Below, piece by piece: positions 1 through 5,121 of a DNA stretch of 8,179 bases. The notes beneath the pieces are model-generated. The model saw only the letters and a list, made by a program, of their open reading frames with translations. It made no database searches and was not told the DNA's origin. Each line of letters begins with the position of its first letter. Positions within the stretch are counted from its first letter, which is position 1. Both the position numbers and the translations under genes were made by a program. Where the stretch lies: assembly GCA_013140485.1 (NCBI GenBank), contig JABFSS010000125.1, positions 1-8,179 on the forward strand, read 5' to 3'. This DNA comes from Candidatus Peribacteraceae bacterium (GTDB lineage Bacteria; Patescibacteriota; Gracilibacteria; Peribacterales; Peribacteraceae).

Positions 1-1
1 C

Positions 2-334
2 CTGATTGCGCTCATCAAAGCGAGCGAAAGCATGAACGACGAAGAGCGGCAGTACTGGATCAACATCCTGCCGATCATGACGCCGGAACAGATCCAGAAT
101 CTCCGCGACATTTTGGAGAACGAACGCAAGCAGCTTGCCGCGATCGACGCGAAGTACCAGACGGAAATCGACAAGCTCGGCCAGGCGGAAGTCGTCAAAC
201 AGACCGAAGAAGAGCGCACCAAGCGTCGGATGGAACGCAGCGGCAAAGAAGAAGCGCACAAGAAGCAGGAAGTCGAAGCGGCGGACGACATCCTCAAGCA
301 GATTGAGGGGGACGCGGGTACGAAGGCCGCGTGA
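2..334 (+). CDS. Small charged coiled-coil protein, 5' end outside the window (partial)
   Basis: The frame is open from base 2 to a TGA at 332-334, giving at least 110 residues. An ATG at 32 could start a 100-residue product. However, the residues just before it (LIALIKASES) continue the same amphipathic helical pattern, so I take the gene as truncated at its 5' end by the window edge. The first part contains a compact aromatic and acidic motif (DEERQYWINILPIMTPEQ) followed by a predicted helix with regular charged and hydrophobic spacing (LRDILENERKQLAAID). The C-terminal half is almost entirely Lys, Glu, Arg and Gln and should form a long charged helix or coiled coil. There is no signal peptide, membrane segment or Cys, so it is probably cytoplasmic. 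From memory, short CPR proteins carry a similar E-x-x-Y-W ... P-x-M-x-x-E-Q helix pair, but I cannot assign a function. It ends 3 nt before the convergent holA stop. Confidence 0.75.
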   Translation: MIALIKASESMNDEERQYWINILPIMTPEQIQNLRDILENERKQLAAIDAKYQTEIDKLGQAEVVKQTEEERTKRRMERSGKEEAHKKQEVEAADDILKQIEGDAGTKAA

Positions 335-337
335 TGA

Positions 338-1315
338 TCAACGAACTTGCACAGACGACGCTTCACAACACCGCACCAACAGTTCATCGATCAGCGCTAA
401 CAGTTCTTGAGAAGACTCCGCCGTCGCCCGGTAGCCGCCTGTTTTAAGATCACGGTCGGCGGCGACGGACCAGGCCACAAGTTCGCGCAGCGCGGACAGA
501 GGAATCTTCTGCGCGAGGGGGAGGAACGTCCTGGCCGTGGGGAAGGGTACGCCTGCCGTTGAAGCGATCTTCGCGGGATTTTTCTCGCCTTCCGAGACGC
601 ACAGCGTGACGCCGACAAGGCAGCGCACCATCCACAGCAGCATGTTCCACAGCGAGAAAGGATCTTCGCCGGAGCGCAGCAGAATGCGCGCGTAGCTCAG
701 AGCCGCCGGGAGGTCGCTGCGCGCGAGGAGAGACGTCAGTTGCCAGATTTCCTGATCGCCCGAGGGGACGGCGAGGAGCGTGACATGCGCTGCGGTGATG
801 GTCGGTCCCGATCCGAGCGCGAGCTTGCGGAGTTCCTGCGCCAGCGTTTCCTGGTCTTCGCCGGCGATCATCAGGAGGCGCTGAATCGCCACGGGCTCGA
901 TGGCGGAACCGCACTCGCGCACGAAACTCCTGATCCAGTCTTCGAGAAGCTTTCCGCGAATGGGACTGAATTCTTTTACCGTCGCGGAGGCCATGAGTTC
1001 CTTGAGGCCGCCCAGTCGCTTGTCGGGGGCGGGATCGGCGAAGAGGAGAATGCACGAGGGGTGGACGGCATCGATCAAGCCGCGCATCTCTTCCTTTGCC
1101 AACTTCGGAACACCGTTGATGACGGTCAGACGGTTCGTCGAGATAAAGGGTGCGGCGCTGACCTCATCGAGAATCTTTTGCAATGAAATGCTTTGTCCGT
1201 CAATGGAAAGCAAATTCTCTGTCCCGTGCTTGGCGGCAAATTCCTGCATCCAGCGCCTTTTCTCTTGCCGGAGAGCAAACAGGTTCAGCCCGGTGAAGAG
1301 AAAGACGTTCTGCAT
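338..1315 (-). CDS. holA: DNA polymerase III delta subunit (clamp loader)
   Basis: This is a 325-residue product, the usual length for the delta subunit of the clamp loader, which opens the beta sliding clamp and loads it on primed DNA. The family architecture is visible. An N-terminal AAA+-like domain I (about 1-118) opens with a beta strand (MQNVFLFTGLN), has no Walker A motif as expected for delta, and contains the typical 'PFISTNRLTVING' and 'CILLFADP..DKR' stretches. Domain II (about 119-185) carries the diagnostic 'GEDQETLAQELRKLAL' segment at 152-167. The C-terminal helical collar domain (about 186-320) includes 'DRDLKTGG' at 287-294, close to the D-x-x-I/L-K-T-G motif seen at the end of HolA proteins. 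The start at 1315 is the first Met and has no clear Shine-Dalgarno sequence. A weak -10-like TAGATT lies 10 nt upstream. The gene is divergent from the envelope operon and convergent with the preceding small gene. The identification is by pattern recognition only. Confidence 0.9.
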   Translation of the reverse strand: MQNVFLFTGLNLFALRQEKRRWMQEFAAKHGTENLLSIDGQSISLQKILDEVSAAPFISTNRLTVINGVPKLAKEEMRGLIDAVHPSCILLFADPAPDKRLGGLKELMASATVKEFSPIRGKLLEDWIRSFVRECGSAIEPVAIQRLLMIAGEDQETLAQELRKLALGSGPTITAAHVTLLAVPSGDQEIWQLTSLLARSDLPAALSYARILLRSGEDPFSLWNMLLWMVRCLVGVTLCVSEGEKNPAKIASTAGVPFPTARTFLPLAQKIPLSALRELVAWSVAADRDLKTGGYRATAESSQELLALIDELLVRCCEASSVQVR

Positions 1316-1325
1316 GGCGAGAGCA

Positions 1326-1356
1326 AATCTACCAGAAGTATCGAGACATACGGCAA
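1326..1356 (-). promoter_or_regulatory. Weak candidate promoter of holA
   Basis: Reading the minus strand toward holA there is TTGCCG (1356-1351), a 19-nt spacer and TAGATT (1331-1326), which ends 10 nt before the ATG. The hexamers match the consensus poorly and the spacer is long. It is reported mainly because the -10 to start distance matches that of the better promoters in this window. Confidence 0.3.
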
Positions 1357-1389
1357 CAATATCTCACGCGGCAGTCAAATCCTCACGCG

Positions 1390-1418
1390 TTGAGAGAAAC
1401 CGGCTTTTAGACTATAAT
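1390..1418 (+). promoter_or_regulatory. Strong sigma70-type promoter of the cohesin/dockerin operon
   Basis: TTGAGA at 1390-1395, a 17-nt spacer and a perfect TATAAT at 1413-1418 form a near-consensus promoter. Transcription would start near 1425. The ATG at 1417 overlaps the -10 box, so it cannot be translated from this promoter. The next in-frame ATG (1429) lies about 4 nt from the predicted transcript start, so the mRNA would be essentially leaderless. No other promoter is evident before 4141, so it probably serves the three closely packed genes downstream. Confidence 0.8.
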
Positions 1419-1428
1419 GATTGGATTT

Positions 1429-1779
1429 ATGACATCCATACGCACACTGCTCTCCAGCCCCCTCCTTCGCTCCGTCGCACTCGGAACCTTCTGCGCTTTC
1501 GGCGCGTTCGCCGTAGGCATCGAAACGGCGGGCAACGTGGATCCGGTCTCACACAGCCAGGCGGCTCTTCAGGACATCGTCGGTGCATTCGGGCCCGTGC
1601 AAGGCGACGCGAACGGCAACGGCGCGCTCGATGCGGCAGATGCATACATCGTTTTCCAGGCGGCAGAAGGACTCAGTAATCCTTCGGCGGATCAGACGCG
1701 CCGCGGCGATACCGACGGCGACGGGCTCCTCACCGAGCACGACCTCAACCGCATCCTCCATCTTCTCTCCCTGCAATAA
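1429..1779 (+). CDS. Secreted dockerin-like (paired EF-hand loop) protein
   Basis: This is a 116-residue protein. The N-terminus (MTSIRTLLSSPLLRSVALG...FAVG, about 1-30) is basic then hydrophobic, consistent with a signal peptide or N-terminal anchor. The rest carries two full calcium-binding loops typical of type I dockerin repeats. Loop 1 is D60-A-N62-G-N64-G-A-L-D68-A-A-D71, followed by an amphipathic helix. Loop 2 is D94-T-D96-G-D98-G-L-L-T102-E-H-D105, followed by the helix LNRILHLLS. Dockerins bind cohesin domains, and the next gene encodes a cohesin-like domain 2 nt downstream, so the two may form a surface complex. There is no catalytic module, so this is a stand-alone dockerin. I choose ATG 1429 over ATG 1417 because 1417 lies inside the -10 element. 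No Shine-Dalgarno sequence is present, as expected for a leaderless message. An unrelated secreted EF-hand protein is the main alternative. Confidence 0.85.
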   Translation: MTSIRTLLSSPLLRSVALGTFCAFGAFAVGIETAGNVDPVSHSQAALQDIVGAFGPVQGDANGNGALDAADAYIVFQAAEGLSNPSADQTRRGDTDGDGLLTEHDLNRILHLLSLQ

Positions 1780-1781
1780 CC

Positions 1782-3101
1782 ATGCCCGTTCGCATGCCCT
1801 TCCAGAGACGGCTCGTCTCCGCCCTGGCGATTCTCGCCATGACGTTGATGGCATGGCCGTTGCCCGCAGTCGCTCAAGATGCCCCGCCTCCGACGCTTGT
1901 CGTGCGACCGCACTGCGAATTCGAAGACCAGATGCAGTGCTCCGCGTTCGACGTCGCCGATCCTTCGACATTGATCACTTCTCCACTCAAGACGGGCGAT
2001 ACGCTCGACTTCGACATCGTCCTGTGGAATCCGACGCAGGAGAAAATCGGCAACGTGCGCATGTGGCTGTCGTATGACGCTGAAGCTCTCGAAGGAACCG
2101 TGATCTCGATCACGCCCTCGCTGCCGGCGGTCGTGCCCGGTCAGTCCGATTTCTCCCCGCTCTCAGGCTACGCAAAAATCGCCGCGAATGCCGAGGCAGG
2201 AAGCGAGCCGACCGAGGCCATTTTACCCATTGCGCGAGTGACCTTCACGGTCAAGAACGCCGCAAACGGCGTCTCGACGCCCGTCAGTTTCTACGACCAA
2301 CGGGCAGGCATCGAAGGTCACACCTTTGTCTCAACCGCCGCCGCGCCAACGCAGAACCTGCTGACCACTCCGCTCGGCGCGCTGCTCGTGCAAATGATTC
2401 CCTCCGGTCCCCCGGCACAGGGATCATCTGCGCCAACATCATCCACGTCCGCCAGTAATGCTTCAGCCGAGACCAGTGCTTCCATTTCCTCGGCATCATT
2501 GGCATCCTCGGCATCTTCTACAGCCACTCCATCAACCTCCACGAGCTCCGGATCAACATCAGCAACTTTTTCTCTCATTCAAGTCCAGAATATTCGCATC
2601 AGTACAAAGGAGAACAATCTCTACGTCACGTGGGACGCCCTGAGCCATCCGAAGCTCCAGGGCTACAACGTGTACTTCGGCACGCTCCGCGGCCGGTACT
2701 TGAACCGTCGCAGTGTTTCGGTCGCGTCGCGCGGCTCGGTGATCCGCGACTTGCCGGTCGGGAAAACCTACTACGTCGCGGTCCGCGGCGTCGATGACAA
2801 GAACCAAGAGACCGCATTCAGCACCGAAGCGTCGGTCGAAATCGGCAACCCGTCGACGTCGTCCGCGCCCATCGTCGGCTCGCTCGATCTCGTGAGCGAA
2901 GTCGCGCCGAGCACGCTGTCTCCGGAGAATCCGGTCAAAGACCTCGGCATGACCATCGATGGAGCGGTGCGCGGCGTTGAAGTTCCCGGCAAATCCGGCG
3001 CGCCCTCGGGCGTCGTTCTCCTGCTCCTCGCCTCCGCCGCCATCGGCACGCTTCTTGCCTGCCGCCGCCAAGCCATCGCCTCCCGGACACTCCCCGTATG
3101 A
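1782..3101 (+). CDS. Secreted, C-terminally anchored protein with cohesin-like and FN3 domains
   Basis: This is a 439-residue envelope protein. A signal peptide covers about residues 1-32 (cleavage likely after PAVAQ). Residues about 70-205 resemble a cohesin or CBM-like beta sandwich: 'KTGDTLDFDIVLWN' (x-G-D-x-x-x-x-x-V), 'VRMWLSYDAEALEG', then 'ILPIARVTFTVKNAANG' and 'TPVSFYD', all in the order seen in cohesins. Cys45 and Cys53 could form a disulfide. A Ser/Thr/Ala linker fills about 208-262. Residues about 265-355 form an FN3 domain ('LYVTWDALSHPKLQGYNVYFG', 'LPVGKTYYVAVRGVDD'). The C-terminus has one membrane segment (about 409-426) followed by CRRQ and a short basic tail. No standard LPxTG motif is seen. 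The start is 2 nt after the dockerin stop; ATG 1794 is a possible alternative. The cohesin call rests on motif order and the dockerin neighbour, and a different beta-sandwich carbohydrate-binding module is possible. Confidence 0.85.
   Translation: MPVRMPFQRRLVSALAILAMTLMAWPLPAVAQDAPPPTLVVRPHCEFEDQMQCSAFDVADPSTLITSPLKTGDTLDFDIVLWNPTQEKIGNVRMWLSYDAEALEGTVISITPSLPAVVPGQSDFSPLSGYAKIAANAEAGSEPTEAILPIARVTFTVKNAANGVSTPVSFYDQRAGIEGHTFVSTAAAPTQNLLTTPLGALLVQMIPSGPPAQGSSAPTSSTSASNASAETSASISSASLASSASSTATPSTSTSSGSTSATFSLIQVQNIRISTKENNLYVTWDALSHPKLQGYNVYFGTLRGRYLNRRSVSVASRGSVIRDLPVGKTYYVAVRGVDDKNQETAFSTEASVEIGNPSTSSAPIVGSLDLVSEVAPSTLSPENPVKDLGMTIDGAVRGVEVPGKSGAPSGVVLLLLASAAIGTLLACRRQAIASRTLPV
2403..2568 (+). 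repeat. Low-complexity Ser/Thr/Ala-coding linker
   Basis: This stretch codes for about 55 residues that are nearly all Ser, Ala, Thr, Pro and Gly, between the cohesin-like and FN3 domains. Short near-repeats of 'TCCTCGGCATC' and 'GGCATCATT' type recur around 2489-2517. It probably serves as a flexible, extended spacer that holds the two domains apart. Such simple coding sequence can change length by slippage. Confidence 0.7.
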
Positions 3102-4141
3102 ACGACGATCTGCACCCCCACTGGCACTCCACTCCGGATGACGACGGTGCCGTTCATCCTTCCGATGGCGCCTGCCCCGCGGAGCTCGCCGAAAGCGAGC
3201 GAAGTGGGGTCCACATCTCGGTCCAACCCGCATCCAGACTCCCCGCGGCCATCGCAGGCATTGCGATCTTCACGCTCGTCGGGGTCACCCTCGCCGGCGG
3301 CTGGCAAGCCGTGAGCCAGGCCCTGCTCTCAGCTCAAGTGGGAGGCCCCGGATCGTCGGCCTCACCGGCCGTGGCACCGGAGCTCTTGGCGCCGGTCCTT
3401 ATTCATATCGGCGCCGGCGGCGGCTTTGAACCGGCGTCCGTGACGGTGAAGCCGGGACAGGAAATCATTTGGATCAACGACCAGTCCATTCCGCATATTT
3501 TGACGTCGCAGACGCTGCGCGACGGCAGCGGCGCGTATTTGAACACGCCGGCAATCTTCCCCAGCTCGCAGATCTCCTTCATTGTGGGACCAAAGGAAAT
3601 TGACCGCACGCATGCTGTCACATCGACGACCGATCAGACGCTTGCGGGAACGGTCATCGTGAGCACGGGCGGCCCGGCAAAAGCATCGTCCTCCTCGCGA
3701 AAAGCGCCTCTCGGCAACACCGACGGAGTCAATTTGCCGTCGGGCCAAGGGAGCGTGAACGGCGGAGGCGGAGCGAAGTCTTCCGCAAGCGCGAAGAAGT
3801 CGTCGTCGAGCAAGCAGGCATCCGTATCCGGAGGAAATACTTCCGGAGGGAATGTCACGGGAGGAAACCTCTCCGACCCCGCACAGCCGGCACCACCGCT
3901 CATCGATCCGTTCCAGGATCCGTATGCAAACAGCCAATCCGGAGGCTCGTCCACGATTGACGTCTTCACTCCTCAAGACATCACGCCGGTCAACTCCGCG
4001 CCAAATGAGAATGTCATTGCGCCGGACACGCCGGCAGCCAGAGAGCAGCCGAACACGGGTCCGGGGCTCTGGGCGGTGGTCCTGATGACTCTCGCGGTGC
4101 TGTGGGGAGTGACCAGGAAGTATTTTGTGAGAATCGGATAA
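3098..4141 (+). CDS. Membrane protein with degenerate cupredoxin domain and sortase-like tail
   Basis: This is a 347-residue protein whose ATG overlaps the previous stop as ATGA, so translation is probably coupled. Residues 1-48 are polar and acidic with a His cluster (HPHWH at 6-10). A membrane segment follows (about 49-68), then a cupredoxin-like beta sandwich at about 98-189 ('GGGFEPASVTVKPGQEIIWIND', 'PHIL', 'LAGTVIVS'). His133 matches the first copper ligand of blue copper proteins. The usual Cys-x-x-His-x-x-x-x-Met cluster is absent: the matching stretch reads THAVTSTTDQTLAGTVIV. A long Ser/Gly/Pro/Lys linker (190-316) includes three [S/T]GGN units near 245-257. The end has QPNTG (317-321), a hydrophobic run (323-338) and RKYFVRIG, the layout of a sortase sorting signal. 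It is probably a structural or binding surface protein rather than an electron carrier. No sortase gene lies in the window. Confidence 0.85.
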   Translation: MNDDLHPHWHSTPDDDGAVHPSDGACPAELAESERSGVHISVQPASRLPAAIAGIAIFTLVGVTLAGGWQAVSQALLSAQVGGPGSSASPAVAPELLAPVLIHIGAGGGFEPASVTVKPGQEIIWINDQSIPHILTSQTLRDGSGAYLNTPAIFPSSQISFIVGPKEIDRTHAVTSTTDQTLAGTVIVSTGGPAKASSSSRKAPLGNTDGVNLPSGQGSVNGGGGAKSSASAKKSSSSKQASVSGGNTSGGNVTGGNLSDPAQPAPPLIDPFQDPYANSQSGGSSTIDVFTPQDITPVNSAPNENVIAPDTPAAREQPNTGPGLWAVVLMTLAVLWGVTRKYFVRIG

Positions 4142-4196
4142 CCAAGAAGGAGAGTGCAAAAAAGGAGTGTGTTTTTGTTTTCGTCGTATACAGTCA

Positions 4197-4436
4197 TCAA
4201 CACCTCACTTTCGCCGTCACCGTGCACCCGAGTGATTGCAGCAGAGCCTGGTGCTTCCGTGGAACGCAGCCGCTCAGAATGCTGCGCTGCGTCACATGGA
4301 TCGACGATGACGCCGGGTGCCGCGAGATCCACTCGAGCACATGCTCCATTTCTCCGTTGCCCTCGGTCGACCGTGAACAATCGATATGGACGAACGCGAG
4401 TCTGGGAGCCGAAGAGGAAGCGATCTGTGCAGGCAT
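4197..4436 (-). CDS. Possible small orphan ORF or gene remnant of unknown function
   Basis: A 79-codon minus-strand frame runs from ATG 4436 to TGA 4197 and lies opposite no recognised gene, so it is not an obvious shadow. Its translation looks more protein-like than the other frames here. It has a hydrophobic strand followed by an acidic residue (RLAFVHIDCS), a helix (EMEHVLEWISRHP), a strand (SSIHVTQ) and a further helix (RKHQALLQSLG). That order recalls small receiver-like domains. The FVHIDC string also recalls a motif seen in TylF-type methyltransferases. Neither similarity is strong enough to name it. There is no clear Shine-Dalgarno sequence or promoter, and a TAA at 4461-4463 blocks a longer N-terminus. 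It may be a decayed gene or chance. Confidence 0.25.
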   Translation of the reverse strand: MPAQIASSSAPRLAFVHIDCSRSTEGNGEMEHVLEWISRHPASSSIHVTQRSILSGCVPRKHQALLQSLGCTVTAKVRC

Positions 4437-4443
4437 GTGCGAA

Positions 4444-4459
4444 GTGTACGCTCGTACAC
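4444..4459. promoter_or_regulatory. Perfect 7-2-7 palindrome, candidate operator
   Basis: GTGTACG-CT-CGTACAC is a perfect inverted repeat with 7-nt arms and a 2-nt centre. The centre is too short for a stable hairpin loop, so a binding site for a dimeric regulator is more likely than a terminator. It lies about 80 nt upstream of the proposed start of the Hcp-like gene. No regulator gene is nearby to link it to. Confidence 0.4.
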
Positions 4460-4519
4460 CTTAGCGTCAACAAGAACAGATCGACAAGAATCAGAAATAC
4501 TTGGGGAGATACTCGACGA

Positions 4520-4525
4520 TATGAT
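4520..4525 (+). promoter_or_regulatory. Candidate -10 box of the Hcp-like gene
   Basis: TATGAT matches five of six consensus positions and ends 15 nt before the GTG at 4541, predicting a leader of about 9 nt. No convincing -35 is present at 16-18 nt spacing. The call leans on the same -10 to start distance seen at other genes in the window. Confidence 0.35.
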
Positions 4526-4540
4526 GCTCTGAACCGTAGA

Positions 4541-5116
4541 GTGTTCTCCGTGCTCCGCATCCGCTCCATTGTCCCCGCCGCGCTCCTGCTCTTCATGACG
4601 GCAGGCGTGTTGATGATGGTGCCCGCGGATTCATCGTGGCAGCACGTCTCGGCGCAAGCCGCTCCCAAGACGGCCCCCGGAGATCGCTTCTTTCTGAAAA
4701 TCGACGGCGTCAGCGGCGAAGCGACGGAATCCGATCATGTCGGCGACTTGGCGCTGCGGTCCTTCGTGTGGAGCGAATCGCGGACGACGGACAGTTCTTC
4801 CAAAGTGCAGACCAAAGACTTCCGGGCCGTGATGGCGCTCGACGCATCGTCCCCCCTGCTCATGCGCAAGACGGCCGTGCGCGAGCGGATTGCGAAAGCG
4901 ACGCTGGCGGTGCGCAATTCCTTGGGCCAGGACTATTTGAAATGGACGATGACCGACGTGATTCTGACGTCCTTCCAGGTCGAGGGAACATCCGGCCAGG
5001 GCAAACCCGTGGCAACCTTCGATATGAACGTCGGAAAAATGGATCTTGAGTACCGCCCGCAGCTCTATAACGGAGGATTGGGTCCGGCAGTCAAGACAGG
5101 ATGGGAGGCGCGGTGA
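4541..5116 (+). CDS. Exported Hcp-family (type VI tube-like) protein
   Basis: From GTG 4541 the product is 191 residues; GTG 4550 is an alternative, 3 residues shorter. An N-terminal hydrophobic stretch (about 10-28, VPAALLLFMTAGVLMMV) and a likely cleavage site after VSAQA (36-40) form a signal peptide. The mature part follows the Hcp1 family pattern: 'FFLKIDGVSGEATESDHVGDLALRS' with its F-x-W strand (50-77), 'DFRAVMALDASSPLLMRK' (93-110), helix and strand 'RIAKATLAVRN', 'YLKWTMTDVILTSFQVEG' (132-149), and a final 'FDMNVGKMDLEYRP' strand (160-173). In Proteobacteria Hcp forms hexameric rings of the type VI tube and has no signal peptide. Here no other type VI gene is visible. Export by Sec and a self-assembling extracellular ring or tube is my inference. 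It converges with the next gene with a 5-nt gap. Confidence 0.85.
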   Translation: MFSVLRIRSIVPAALLLFMTAGVLMMVPADSSWQHVSAQAAPKTAPGDRFFLKIDGVSGEATESDHVGDLALRSFVWSESRTTDSSSKVQTKDFRAVMALDASSPLLMRKTAVRERIAKATLAVRNSLGQDYLKWTMTDVILTSFQVEGTSGQGKPVATFDMNVGKMDLEYRPQLYNGGLGPAVKTGWEAR

Positions 5117-5121
5117 GCCTG

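Larger units (their letters stand above)
4142..4540. other. Long intergenic region, mostly without recognised genes
   Basis: About 400 bp separate the envelope operon from the Hcp-like gene. The plus-strand frame of the Hcp-like gene stays open back to 4154. Its translation here is rich in Arg, Ser and Cys and shows no domain, so I do not extend the gene. I see a perfect 16-nt palindrome (4444-4459), a -10-like TATGAT (4520-4525), a CAAAAA...TTTTTG inverted repeat just after the operon (4158-4177) that is too weak to call a terminator, and a 79-codon minus-strand ORF listed separately. Confidence 0.6.

Noticed and set aside
399..3097. CRISPR arrays, insertion sequences or long direct repeats
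   Set aside because: None were seen here or elsewhere in the window. The only repetitive stretches are low-complexity linkers within coding sequence.
4158..4177. Rho-independent terminator after the envelope operon
   Set aside because: The CAAAAA/TTTTTG inverted repeat has only one G-C pair, so the stem would be too weak.
4154..4540. N-terminal extension of the Hcp-like gene back to ATG 4154
   Set aside because: The frame is open, but the translation is Arg/Ser/Cys-rich without any domain and would place the clear signal peptide about 140 residues inside the protein. GTG 4541 just before the hydrophobic segment is more sensible.
3973..4668. 231-codon minus-strand ORF across the operon end and the Hcp-like gene start
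   Set aside because: It overlaps two well-supported plus-strand genes, has no domain pattern, and its composition follows from codon bias of the opposite strand.
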